Positions 9,611 to 21,469 of a stretch of 64,000 nucleotides of DNA are shown in pieces. The stretch lies in NCBI RefSeq assembly GCF_958298935.1, contig NC_084935.1:1188001-1252000 (forward strand), written 5' to 3'. A program made the position numbers and the translations under genes. The notes beneath the pieces were generated by a model that was not told the DNA's origin, ran no database searches, and saw only the letters and a list, made by a program, of their open reading frames with translations. The stretch comes from Phragmites australis. Its lineage: Eukaryota; Streptophyta; Magnoliopsida; Poales; Poaceae. Position 1 is the stretch's first letter. Each line of letters opens with the position of its first letter.

Positions 9611-12600
9611 ATGCCACCTCCAATTGCAAGAGCCAAAAAAGCGGCAGCCAAGCTCCCCCTCACTGCCACCATTCTCTCCCTCTCCGTTCTTCTCCTGCCG
9701 TTCGGCTTCTTCGCCACCCACAAGGCGTTCACCGGCGTCGCCGCGGCCGCGTCCACCGCCGATGAACACCACCGTCAACGAGTTCTTCTTGACGTTGGCA
9801 ACAATGCCAATGCGGCCGCCGTGGACCGGCATTGCGCCGGCACGCTGCACCGAGACGTGTGCGTGTCGACGCTCACCTCCATTTCGAACCTCGCGCAGAA
9901 GCCGCTCCGGGACGTGATCTCCGACGTCGTGGGGCGCGCGGCGGCCGCGGTGCGCGCGTCCTCGGCCAACTGCTCGTCCTACCTCCGGCGTCCACGGGGC
10001 CTGAGCGTGCGCGACCGCCTCGCCCTGTCCGACTGCCTGGAGCTGCTCGGGCACACGCTGGACCAGCTCGGCACGGCGGCCGCCGAGCTCTCGGCGGGGA
10101 ACCACACCGCGGAGGAGTCCATCGCGGGGGTCCAGACCGTGCTCTCGGCCGCCATGACGAACCAGTACACCTGCCTGGACGGCTTCGCGGGGCCGTCCGC
10201 CTCGGAGGACGGGCGCGTCCGGCCCTACATCCAGGGCCGCATCTACCACGTGGCGCACCTGGTGTCCAACTCCCTCGCCATGCTGCGCCGGCTCCCTCAG
10301 CGGCGTCGCCGCCGCGGACGCGGCCTCCGCGCCGGAGCGACAGGAGAGGCATTCGAGGGGTACGGCCGTGTGCGGCGCGGGTTCCCATCGTGGGTGTCGG
10401 CGGGGGACCGGAGGCGGCTGCAGCAGTCCGCCCCGGCTGCGGACTTAGTGGTGGCGAAGGACGGGAGCGGGAACTTCACGACGGTGAGCGATGCGGTGGC
10501 GGCGGCGCCGAACAACAGCGAGGCGCGGTACGTGATCTACATAAAGGCGGGCGGCTACTTCGAGAACGTGGAGGTGGGGAGCGAGAAGACCAACCTCATG
10601 TTCGTCGGCGACGGCATGTGGAAGACCATCATCAAGGCAAGCCGCAACGTCGTCGACAACTCCACCACCTTCCGCTCCGCTACACTAGGTCAGTCAGTTG
10701 TCAGTCAGCCACCTACTTACTCATCACTCACTCCCTAATGTCTTTTACTAACCCATCCTCCTCTGATTAACCTGGCGCATTAGCTGTTTAGCATAGGAGA
10801 TGTCAGTAAATACGGCCAATCTAGCGATAGATCATCGTGTTCCTTTCTAGTAGGCCCCACGTGTAGGTGACAGATACAAACTGTCATTCCATAGTTTTTA
10901 CTGCTTCTATACTAGTTTAGGCGAGATGTCAGTGGATGATAATTTGGACGAGGAGGAGCACAGCTGCACGAGCAAGCATGGCGACTGGTGAACGAGCCCA
11001 ACTTGCCTTGCCACCATTGGCGACTCCTGTCCTCAATTGTACCACTCCTACTTCACTTGCCACTTCAATACCATATCATCGTCCGCTAGAAAGATTCGAC
11101 ATTTCAGAGTCAAGTTACTGTCGGCCATAAATACAAGCAGTGCAGTATAGTTCGATGATTGCATGCACGAGCCATCCCCATTCCCCTCTAGGTGCTGTTC
11201 ACCACGAGCCGCTGTCGATCGTCTTTGCCTACTCTTCGGCCTGCGGGGGCGTCGTCGGCCATGGCTGCAATCTGATCTCACGCGCCCTGCGTGGTAAATC
11301 AAGTGTCCGGTCGGGTCGGTAGCGTTGGTTACTCTGGACGTATGTACGCCGACAATGCATGCGCGATCCAGCTCGTGAGTGTCCGTATAGGGATGAGTAC
11401 ATTGATCACGAGTGTCGTCGTAGTCAAGTACGGGCCTTGTTAAGTAGCCCCTTCTCTTCTAGGACTACTAGGTGCAGGCGTGCAGCAGCATTGGATCGAA
11501 AAGGGACCGCCTGTGGCCGAGCATACTTGACGATTGCAACGCAGAGGCCGGAAACGATTCTTGACGATCTTACGAGAGCTCAGCTTACTACCATGAGTTG
11601 TTTCTGTCAGCGACTGGACACAAGCTCAGCTTCAAGAATGAAATGCACCCCAGCAGATTTAATTTGGTAACCACAGAAGCAACTTAACTTTCTTCAAAAT
11701 AAAAACAGTACCTTTAATGTGACAAAACAAAACAACCAATGCGTGCTGGTGCTAATGAAGTAGTGATATGCCGTTGTGCCTGCACTTGCAAGTTGAAGCC
11801 ACTCTGCGCGCGCGCACGGTACTCTCAACCACACGGGAGTCAGGAGGCTGTTCCCAATGCCAAGCTGATGCTGGTTATATTATTCTGCCAGTACAGTACA
11901 CGCTCCTTGCTCCTTGGCGTTTGGACATGGAGTTATGCAGCACGGGAATGGTTTGGTGAGAGCCAACGCCCATCAACGCGCGCGCGAGGCTGGCGGGCAC
12001 TGCGAAATGGAGCTGGAAATGCTCAAATGCATGATCTGCTGCTCTGCTCTGACCTGTCTATGGAGAAGCGACGGCCACAAGGAATTCTGTGATCCGAGTG
12101 CATTCAGCCATTGCTAAAAAGGACACCCAATTATCAGGCCATGGAATGCCTTTCTGCGCGAGAGACGATTTTGTGCTGCTATCTAGCTGGCCTCCTTTTC
12201 TTTTGTCGACCCTCTTTTCTGTTTTTCCGTTGGGTGGATGGCGATTGGTCTCTGCTCTGGTCCCTGTGGGGATGGCTCAAGCTCTCAAGTTTTTACTCTT
12301 TCACTGGAGAGAAGACATCGAGGCACCGACAGGTTCGACACTGTAGGTTGCAGATCGAATCACGCATTAACATTCAATCCAGCAGCAACTCAAGACTGCA
12401 ATTAGTTTGGTAGTGTGCCCACGATGAATTGATTTTACGCCTTAGCAAATTAAGGAACAACGGCAAACCGATACTCCCCGTATCAACGGAATGGCGTGGG
12501 CCGTGAGCGGTGACCAGAGACACCCATGGCCTGTATATCCGGCCGGCGTTCCTCGTCTACCTCGCGCCTCCTCCGTGACTTTGTCGTGGTCGATGGACAC

Positions 12601-13670
12601 GAGCTTTAGGACCACTGTGGGCCGGGATCCATGATGGAAAACCTTAACTCCGGCCGGCACCAGACGATGACATGTGTGGTTGGCACGCCTCTTTCGCCTG
12701 TTGGTACGTGTCGGTGAAGGTACGTACGTGCACTTGCTGTGCCTTGCACCCGTTGCCAGCGTACGTACGGCTGCCTTGGCTAGGGCACATGACATGTACC
12801 ACACCGCAATGGCACATTGCGTCATGCGCAGACACGCATTGTGTCCATGCTATCACGTGTAAGAGTTCTCAAGTCAACGCCGTACACAAAACTATAAATC
12901 GTTCTCTTTTTTCACTTGTTTGATCGATGGTAAACGAATGATCTGACGGATGTGGTTGAACAACTGATGTTGCAGCTGTGGTGGGCACGGGGTTCCTGGC
13001 GCGGGACCTCACGGTGGAGAACGCGGCGGGGCCGAGCAAGCACCAGGCGGTGGCGCTGCGCGTGAACGCCGACCTCTCCGCCTTCTACCGGTGCAGCTTC
13101 GCGGGGTACCAGGACACGCTGTACGTGCACTCGCTGCGCCAGTTCTACCGCGACTGCGACGTCTACGGCACGGTGGACTTCATCTTCGGCGACGCCGCCG
13201 TCGTGCTGCAGAACTGCAACCTCTACGCGCGCCGCCCCGACCCCAACCAGAAGAACGTCTTCACCGCGCAGGGGCGCGAGGACCCCAATCAGAACACGGG
13301 GATCGCCATCCAGGGCGGCAAGGTCGCCGCCGCCGCCGACCTCATCCCCGTGCAGGCCAACTTCTCGTCGTACCTCGGCCGGCCCTGGAAGACCTACTCG
13401 CGGACGGTGTACATGCAGACCAAGATGGAGAGCCTGATCCACCCACGGGGCTGGCTCGAGTGGAACGGCAGCTTCGCGCTCGACACGCTCTACTACGCCG
13501 AGTACATGAACCGTGGCCCCGGCGCCAGCACGTCGGCGCGGGTGGCGTGGCCGGGGTACCATGTCCTCACAAACGCCACCGACGCGAGCAACTTCACCGT
13601 GCTCAACTTCGTTCAGGGCGACCTGTGGCTGAACTCCAGCTCCTTCCCCTACACCTTGGGTTTGAGCTAG
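9611..13670 (+). CDS. Pectinesterase with N-terminal inhibitor domain (type I PME)
   Basis: Exons 9611-10688 and 12976-13670 (intron phase 1) join to 590 codons. The enzyme removes methyl esters from cell-wall homogalacturonan. Residues 15-37 are a hydrophobic signal peptide or anchor. Residues about 68-225 form the inhibitor (PMEI) domain with Cys75/Cys84 and Cys121, Cys142 and Cys188. A basic linker with RRRLQ (267-271) fits the known subtilase processing site that releases the mature enzyme. The catalytic domain (about 277-585) has GSGNFTT (285), QAVAL (383), GYQDTLY (403, with Q405 and D406), DFIFG (427, catalytic Asp) and LGRPW (493, with R495). All the catalytic residues I can map are present, so the gene looks functional. 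Splice borders cta-g|gtcagt and ttgcag|ct restore the conserved TLAVVGTGF. The 2287 bp intron is long for this family. Confidence 0.92.
10689..12975 (+). other. Long intron of the pectin methylesterase gene
   Basis: A 2287 bp intron with gt-ag borders. It contains several short, unrelated open frames but no domain or terminal repeat that I can identify. Moderate GC content and absence of obvious LTR or MITE ends leave its origin open. Confidence 0.5.
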
Positions 13671-14193
13671 AATATGCACGAGCTGCTTCCATTGGGTCCT
13701 GATTCGGGGATTTTTGGGCCCATAGCTCACAAGTAGTTTTGGTTATTTTCGAACAAGGGTGGTTCAATTCAGCTCAGGTTTGATAGTTTCTAATAAACCT
13801 GAAAGCTGGAGCTGCTGCTACTGCATGTGTTTTCATATGATTCATGATGAACATCGACAATGGCCGAAGGCTAGTCATGGAAGAGGATAACCACTCATTG
13901 CTTCTGATTTGTCTCTCTGTACCAAAAAGCATGTTCGTTACTACCAATGTTCAGGATCTCAAGGGTATTGCTCGTCACTATACAACAGGGCAAAGATTGA
14001 AGAGACACATTCAATTCTGTGGACAGATAACAATGCCATGAACATGGCTAACAGTCGAAGTACGAGTGTACAACATTGACGAATTTACGCCATTATTTAA
14101 TCATTCCATCTACCTGTGATGCTGCCATTTGATTCCTAACCTTGCTCGGAGGTTTCTGTTCATTTATTCTCGAAACTGTACTTCACCTTTATC
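13671..14193. other. Space between convergent genes
   Basis: This holds the 3' flank of the pectin methylesterase gene and the 3' side of the IBR3-like pseudogene. No gene or repeat is recognised. Confidence 0.4.
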
Positions 14194-14658
14194 TTACAGC
14201 CTAGCTCTTTGCAGCTCCAGCTTCGCGATTGTCCCGAGATGGACTTCATCAGGGCCGTCTGCAATCCGCACTGTCCTAGCGGTTGCCCATAGGTGCGATA
14301 GGACGGTGTCAGATGAGAGACCAGCCGCGCCATGAACTTGCATTGCCATGCCAAGCACCTTCAGGGCCATATTTGGAGCTGCCACCTACATTGAAGCCAG
14401 AGTCATTTATACTTTTTGCTACAACGATTCAAAAGAAAGTGCTGAACTTTGGTTTACCTTGGCCATTGCGAGGATGCCACGAGCTTTCTTGTTTCCATGT
14501 CGATCAAGTTGATCGGCCGCTTCTAGCACCAAAAGTCTAGCCTGCTCAAGTTCAATCCAGCACTGGATTCCACGTCCATGTTAGTGGAAATGCATGAACA
14601 AAACATGGGAGAGAAAAGGCTATAGGTTAAAATTGGAACATTCTTAAACCGATTGGTA

Positions 14659-14760
14659 TCTTATATTTACTAATTAGAGGCTCCTTTTGGTGCCTCCACG
14701 TTAATCTTAAGAGAATCCTAAAAATTCTGATAAAAAAGCAAAATATCCAACCGTCGAATT
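14659..14760 (+). mobile_element. Helitron 5' terminus, partner end not found
   Basis: A host A is followed by TCTTATATTTACTAATTAG and then a subterminal gcctccacgttaatc, the same block that lies inside the start of the large Helitron (26074-26090). TC start, A before it and the shared subterminal sequence mark a Helitron 5' end. I could not find a matching hairpin-CTAG end to the right, so its length is unknown. Confidence 0.5.
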
Positions 14761-15188
14761 AATTGATTAACTAATTGTAACCATAGATCAACAACTAGAC
14801 GAAACAACATAAAAAATTAAAAAACAAATCATAGAGTCTAGCCTCAATACTGTTTCTTGTGTTTACTAACACTAATTGATCTGCACATGTTGGATATATA
14901 ACCTCACGGTTAACATAAACCATCTTGAAATGCAAGTGGAGTATCACAGCTAGCATTACGCAAATGAATACAGCTAGAAATATCTTTTTTAACTTGAATG
15001 ATCAAGCTGTAAGTTGTCAGGTAATCCATTCACATAGCAAACATTAGTTAGAAATTAATGCATATATATCACTTATAGACTAAGAAGAAACAAATAGTTG
15101 CCACTTACGAATATATTCATTGACATAAAAAAGAGAGAGGGCATATTTGTTTGTAGAGTTTTCATTCAGAAAAAGTTACTAAATTGCA

Positions 15189-15297
15189 CTTCAACATGCA
15201 AGATATATAGGGAGAAGGCCGAGAGGGAGGGAGGGAGAGAAGGTGGAGGGTGGGAAAGGGGAGAGGGGAGGAGGCAATCAACATGCAAGATATACGA
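15189..15297. repeat. Purine-rich insertion with duplicated flanks
   Basis: The phrase caacatgcaagatata occurs at about 15193 and again at about 15280, enclosing some 70 bp of gag/gga-rich low-complexity DNA. It looks like a local duplication inside the pseudogene. Confidence 0.5.
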
Positions 15298-15791
15298 TTA
15301 CTTAGCAACAACTTGTCTTTTGCAGTAGTTATCACATCTCCCATGCTTTTGCAATCCAATGGCATTAACATCAACTTTGTGAATAGCAGTCAAAGTTTTG
15401 GCAGCAGAAAAATATACAGGCTGTCTTTTAGTTGAAGTTACCCTGAAATAAAAGGGCAGAAAAATCATAAAAATACCAAGATCGGTACATTGCATATAGT
15501 CACGGGCCACCGGCTACCCTGTGTTCACAGTAAAAGCTACAATAAGATAAATGATTGACTGCTTGATAGTTTAAATTGTGCGAGATATATATTAAACATT
15601 ACCCACACACAAATATAAAAACGAACTGATGAACTGATCAGTAAATAAGTACATAACTAAATGTGAAGAAAGGTGAGGACCAGAGCCGGCGCGGGCGCGG
15701 GGAACCCGGCGACGTGGGACGCCGCGTAGCGCCTCGTCGAGCGCGTGCTTGCGTCCACCGGCCGCAGCAGCTCCGAGGTCAGCTTCGCCAT

Positions 15792-16668
15792 CCTTGGGAA
15801 CAGGGAGGGGGAAGACGAAGGAGGGGAGGAGGAGGAGACAGCAATGGGGATGGGACTTGCACCGTCGTGTCGTGCCGGCCGTTGCGTATGGGCTTCGAAA
15901 TCATCGAGCCTCTCTCTCTCTGTCTGGCTAAAGCGTGAGTGATGTGATGTGATGTGATGAACTCCTTTGGATTTTGCCGTGCTTTTGGAGGATTGGAACG
16001 CTAAACTGGACGCGTCTGACCGAGCAGCACATCCGCTTCTGCCCCCACGGGCCACCTCGCGGTCCCTGGGCCCTTGGAAAACCCAGTAGGCGTCAACTAG
16101 AAGGCCGGTAGATGAGGCCCACCCAGTTTGCAATGAAAGTTTGGATATTGTATATCCCTCGGTCAATTTTTGTAGCCGTTAGATCTACATTCAACCCGTC
16201 CCCGACACCCGCCTCCCTTGTCAGCGTGTTCTTCTTTGACTCCGGCACCTTCTTCTTTGACCCGCCGTGGTCACCAACCACCGTGGCGGTGGCCCCCGCC
16301 GCCAATCCGGCCGACCTCCCCTGACCATCCCTTAAAGTTTAAAGCCCGAACCCTAAACTCCCCACCCCTAATCTCAATTTGTAATTCAAATTGAGGTGGC
16401 TGAGAGATTTAGATTACTATTCCCCAATTACATTTTCTCAATAAAGTCGCGCATTCTCTTTGTTTGCTGTATTGCTACTCTACTAGGCCTATGAACAAGT
16501 CTGGAGTGGATAGTCCATGTTTCTGTTTGTTAGTAGTCTCTTGGCGCGATTTACAGATGCTTACTTTCTTTCAAACTGTTCGTCTCAAAGAAGACTTTCT
16601 TCTCTTTTCCTTCGTATAACCTAGTAGGGATTAGGCCACAGGGAGCGCCGCTTCTAATTGTCTTGCAG
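15792..16668. other. Intergenic DNA with short open frames
   Basis: This includes the presumed promoter side of the IBR3-like pseudogene. The frames at 15657-16166 (minus) and 16093-16324 (both strands) are low-complexity and show no known domain. A short gatgt repeat lies at 15938-15958. Confidence 0.35.
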
Positions 16669-16758
16669 TCACCAAACGTTGATCCTTGGGGACTGCTTTA
16701 TGTTTATGCCACGCCGATATCTGACTTCTACAAAGAAGCAGAGAACATAGTGCAACAG
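16669..16758 (+). pseudogene. Orphan exon-like fragment
   Basis: A 90 bp block lies between a good acceptor (tgtcttgcag) and a donor (cagcaacag|gtttct-like). One frame is fully open and reads SPNVDPWGLLYVYATPISD and then FYKEAENIVQQ, an amphipathic, protein-like composition unlike random sequence. I do not recognise the parent gene and see no companion exons nearby. Confidence 0.35.
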
Positions 16759-19644
16759 GTTTCTTTCTCTTCTGGTTTCCTTCAATTCCTTTCCGTTCAG
16801 GCTACTAGCCGATGTTTCAATTTTTCTTTTTTTTTTCTTTTTTTTTTCTAACCTGCGATTGCTATACTGTAAGATCGTATCATGTTATGTGTAACACAAT
16901 ATTGGTTTGCTGACAAATACGCTTGTATGATACAGAAACTGGGATAATATTATTCTACTTTCCAAAAAAAATTTGACAAGCACGTGTGTCTTAACAACCC
17001 TCAAACGTCAGATAATGTCAAGAGACACACGTCCACAGGATTAGCAGTCTAATAACATTCTAGTACAGAGGTGGCTTGCAATCATCAAGAGTATCATATA
17101 CTATTTTCGTCGGTGGCATGCAAGACACGGAATTGTGATTTGCTTTCACTGAAAGTAACGTCTCTCAGAACTTAAAAAAACCTGAAATTAGTAACAGATA
17201 TTAAAAAGATGTTGCAAGATGACTTCGTTTATAGCAGCGCTGTATTTGTTCTGGCCAAATTATGCATGCGAGGAATAAAAAGTGTGTCGCAAATCAAAGT
17301 GTAACATTGCCTAAGTGCCTGTTTGGAAGAGCAGGTTTGCTCTAGAAATTTCTAGGATTCGGTTCAAATTTGTACTGAATCCTAAAAAATTTAGACCCCA
17401 AAACCTCCCTTGCAAATAGGTATGTAAATCCAATTTCCCAGCAATGCATAACTTTTTTTATAGGGCTCAACCACCTGACATCCACAAGTGCACGCCTGAA
17501 AACAACGGCAAGGCCTAACCAAGGCGTCCACTGGGCCAACGGATTGAAGGCCACAGCATTCTGTGGGTGGGCATGCATGGCATTATCCTTTTCTTCCGTG
17601 AGCTGACCAGTTTTACCTTACCTTGGTTAGGCATCATCCTTGGATTCTTTTTTCTATTGCTTTTCCGTAACCTTTTTTTACGATATAAAATATATAACGT
17701 TTCCTTTCCATGTCGTTACTTACAATTGCATACTCCATCCTTATATATTGCATTTTTGCTCCTTATAATTTGCTGGTACGACGACTGGCGTACGGAAGCT
17801 ATTCTGTCGCCAATTCGATGTGTCTATATCAAGTGAATGACCCTGGTCACAATATGAAAAAAGAATCCATAGCCCATTTTGCAGCATCCTTTGTTTTTTT
17901 AAGGGAGCTTTGTGCAACATCGACGTGACAATTTCAGTTCACTCGGGAAAAAAGAACGCGCCAATGTCATACACTCGTAATTGACCACGCATACTGGACC
18001 AGAGATGTCCGTCAACGTAACCTTAGCTGACCACGATCAGCTGGCTTCCAAAAGCGAAGTGCAGAGTAAGTACTCCTTTCGTTGTTCTTCCTGAGTCTTC
18101 CGGCGGCCGAAGTCTAGACTCCAAAAGAGAAAAAAAGGCGAGTCAGGTTGGCCTTATCTATCGTTCACGCAAGCGTCATTTTCAGCTAGAAAGAAACCTA
18201 GTACCTAGCAAAAGTTGTTCCTTGCTGTGAAAATGACCATATTAAATTATAATTATGGTTTTAATAATTAATAATAATATAGTTATTAGGACTAACATGT
18301 TTATTAAAAATATATATTATTCAATCTCATGGTTGTAATATATTAAAAAGTTATCATAGCTGGAACAAAGTTTGATTAAATTAGAGAAGTTCTAGAAGAA
18401 TTGATCTCACCGAAAAGTCCAGTGCAGAAAAGTTTGCACTCACCAGAGCTTTGTGTTCAAAGACCGTTAGCCTCACCAGATAATCTAGTGTTGTGTGTGT
18501 TGAACTCATCGGAGTATTTTTGATAAAGGGAAAGTCTAAGAACCTTGTTGGATAGCTCGGTGATCTGCACTGGATAACACCATAGCAATTATTGCAGAGA
18601 AAAATGAAGTGCAAAAGACTTCGAATTGTTATAGTTCATTTGACTTGTCTAGGATTATATGTGCTTATTTTAATTTATTACAATGGTTAGTGTATGTTTT
18701 TATATGTTAGATTACTTGTGTTTCCCTTTTTCTTATAAGTTAACTATATATTTTATTAGTTGTATGTTCTTTTCATACTATTAATTTCATAATTGATATC
18801 TTTTATATGTCATGAATCAATCTATAGGGTATCCTTTCTATTGTTATTAATAGTAAGTGTATATATCTTGTAAATATTCAAAACTTATATGCATATATTT
18901 ATAGGAGTATATCTTATAAATTATGATTTTGAGATTAACATGTCTTGTTTAATATATCTTTTGTAGTCTAAAAAAAATCAACACGTTTAAAAATATACAA
19001 TATTTAAAGATTTTATTAATATCATTGTCAATTTATTTCTATCTTTAAGACACTTTTAGAGCCGTGGCTTCGCGATAAGAACAACCTTACTGATCGAAAA
19101 CAGAGGCACCGATCCAAAACCGTGGTCGGCACATGAGCTCGCTAGCTTTATTTTCATCGCAACCTAAACCACCGATCAAGTCGCACTTTTACTGCTAAAT
19201 CTGCCAGTCAAACATGGCAGAAAATGGCCATTATTTCAAGCGGAAAGGCATGCATGCGTTCCACTCAGCCTTTCAGATTAACATCAGTTTAGAAAGATAT
19301 GTAGCATGCCGCCTTCACGTCTTGTTGGTGCATTAAAAAAACAAACATACGTGGCTTTCCACTGCTTGATCAGGATGACGGAACAGCAACGGTTAATCAC
19401 CTGCCTGGCACAGTGATAAACAGCGAGGTGGAGTCCTGGCGTGCACGCAGTTCACCGGGCCATGCCATGCTTCACTCGGAAAGCAGCGGCTGAACCACGC
19501 GGGCACGCCGCAGCCGAATACGATGCCGAAAGCGACGGCTCCGGATTTGGGACGACGGAATCCACTGATTCGCCTCTGCCCGTCCCAGGAAGTTGCCGCG
19601 TCACATTCCGCCGCGCTTTTACAGCCCGCGCCCGCGTCGGCGGC
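16759..19644. other. AT-rich intergenic DNA left of the ERF gene
   Basis: No gene is supported. Around 18380-18560 there are repeated phrases of the caccgga/ctcaccaga kind with cagtgcag, which resemble degenerate grass LTR DNA. The stretch 18240-19040 is very AT-rich. Confidence 0.35.
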
Positions 19645-19653
19645 TCTATATAA
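19645..19653 (+). promoter_or_regulatory. TATA box of the ERF gene
   Basis: ctatataag, 180 bp before the ATG at 19833. The leader contains a ccaccg microsatellite at 19695-19737. Confidence 0.65.
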
Positions 19654-19832
19654 GCACCCGCGGCACACGGCTCCATTCCTCACCAGACACCAGCCCACCG
19701 CCACCGCCACCGCCACCGGCCCACCGCCACCGCCACCTTTTTCTTCGTATCCACACGCGCGCGTCGTAGCAACGCAGCAAAAGCTCGCACGTAGCAGTAG
19801 CACCGCAGCAGAGTTCGCACGTGGCCGCAAGG

Positions 19833-20607
19833 ATGTGTGGCGGCGCGATCATCTCCGAGTTCATCCCGCAGCACGGCCGCGCGGCCGGTGGCAGCAAGCG
19901 GGGCCTCTGCGCCGGGGACTTCTGGCAGCAGAACTTCGACGACGTCCCAGCAGACCACGAGCTCACCGGCGCATCGTTCCCGCCCGACCAAGGTAACGTC
20001 TCTGACGCGCTACCACGCATGATCGATGCAGCACATTGACACCGACTCCCAACACACGATCGAGCATGCCTCTACGTGCAACTAGAACAGAGGAATTCTC
20101 TCAATAGCAGCTAACCGGCCGCTCGGCTGATGCGTAGGTCTGTACGTGGTTGCAGAGCCGGCCAGGAAGCGGGAGCGCAAGACGATGTACCGTGGCATCC
20201 GTCGGCGGCCGTGGGGCAAGTGGGCGGCCGAGATCCGCGACCCGGCCAAGGGCGCGCGCGTCTGGCTCGGCACCTTCGCCACCGCCGAGGCGGCCGCTCG
20301 CGCCTACGATCGCGCCGCGCGCCGCATCCGCGGGGCCAAGGCCAAGGTCAACTTCCCCAACGAGGACCCGCCGCCCGACCCCGATGTCCAGGGGATGGCG
20401 GTGATGAACAGGGAGCTCATGGACTACGACGCCGTCATGGGCTTCTTCCACCAGCACACGTACGTGCCCGACGGCGTGCCGGTGACAGCGGCGCCGGAGG
20501 AGGCGACCACGGTGGCGTACGTGCACCAGCAGCAGCTGCCGGAGCACCCGGACGCGGGGATGGAGCTGTGGAACTTCGATATCATCAACACGCCCGTGCC
20601 GATGTGA
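19833..20607 (+). CDS. Group VII ethylene response factor (AP2/ERF, N-degron)
   Basis: Exons 19833-19992 and 20138-20607 give 209 residues. The protein starts [10 protein letters not shown], the hallmark of ERF-VII factors: Met removal exposes Cys2, which is oxidised when oxygen is present and sends the protein to the N-degron pathway, so it accumulates in hypoxia or flooding. After a basic KRERK (64-68, likely nuclear signal) comes a single AP2 domain (about 71-128) with [24 protein letters not shown] and AYDRAA, the ERF-type GCC-box-binding fold. The C-terminus has ELWNFD (about 196-201), similar to a conserved acidic-aromatic motif of the group. A second acceptor 18 nt downstream (ttgcag, exon from 20156) keeps the frame and would remove six residues, so two isoforms are possible. 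The intron between the N-degron exon and the AP2 exon is typical of the group. Confidence 0.92.
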
Positions 20608-21469
20608 TTGATCGTGAGATAGTGTGCCCTGCTGCTTTACTGCTTAAACTTGTCGCAGCCGGCAGCCCGTTGTTTCCAATATGTTTTTAAATGTTTCGTT
20701 AGGTTTCTACTTTATAGGACTTCGATGTAACTAGGGTAGAACTCTGAAACGACCGTTGTTGGCTTGTGCCATTCTTCTTCTAGCCGCATCGAGTTCTTGT
20801 GTAAAAATGAATGTCTCCAGGAATAAATTGCGATGGATTCATACTTCTTCTAACACTCAAAGACATGATGTACTTTTACCGGAGTTCTGAATTCTGTTTA
20901 ATCATTGTTTAAACTGGATGGATCTTGGAAAATGTAATCTGGAGCAGCCGGTCCTTGGGTTTTTGCAGCTAAATACGTACAAACCTGTTTCCACGTTGGT
21001 ATCCGTATACTGCAGTTAAAATGGAGTACGCATGAACGCAAGATTTTGCTTCAACTCATTTCTAAGGCATGTGCTTTTGGAAAATTTGATGAGAAACGCA
21101 GAATTCAAATGAGCAAACATCTGCTCAACAACTGAGGTGTTCCATTTAACGTCTACTAGGACACATCTGACAGTTCTGAGCATCATCAATCCGGGCCATC
21201 ACCAACAATGCAAAAGACCATTTTCGTTTCTGAAACCCAGATGGTAGACCTTCGCATCGTTATACACCCATAATGACATGAGAAAGCATATTCGTAATGG
21301 GCTGGCAAACACAAGTGTTATAGTGCAAAAATAAGAACAAAATTTTATTGGTCTGGAACCCGGTAATAAAACAAGAATCTGACATCTAAAACAGTGTAAT
21401 CCTGGCATCAAACAGTGATGTGTAGCTGATAAGAGCAATATGATATGGGGGGTGCAAAGTTTCTGCAAC
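20608..21469. other. 3' flank shared by convergent ERF and eL18 genes
   Basis: This stretch should hold the 3' UTRs of both genes. An aataaa-type signal lies near 20822 on the plus strand. No further gene is seen. Confidence 0.45.

Larger units (their letters stand above)
14194..15791 (-). pseudogene. IBR3-like acyl-CoA dehydrogenase, internally deleted
   Basis: Four exon-like blocks remain on the minus strand, in the order expected for the plant IBR3 protein (peroxisomal, phosphotransferase-like domain followed by acyl-CoA dehydrogenase). 15791-15660: N-terminus beginning MAKLTSELLRPVD and including GFPAPAPAL, with a frameshift-like gap after VDAS. 15442-15313: part of the phosphotransferase-like domain (AAKTLTAIHKVDVNAIGL, GRCDNYCKRQ). 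14562-14458: 35 codons with LLVLEAADQLDRHGNKKARG. 14385-14194: last exon with VHGAAG and [20 protein letters not shown], then TAA. The intact family protein has about 800 residues; most exons between the second and third block are missing, although the terminal two keep clean splice sites. A Helitron-like 5' end sits inside the gap at 14659. The family call is from memory of conserved motifs and is strong for the last two exons. Confidence 0.75.

Noticed and set aside
9590..10770. Long frames overlapping the first pectin methylesterase exon on other frames and strands
   Set aside because: They are Arg/Pro-rich shadows of a GC-rich coding exon without any domain.
12912..13730. 272-codon minus-strand frame across the second pectin methylesterase exon
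   Set aside because: It is the complement of conserved catalytic sequence and has no motif of its own.
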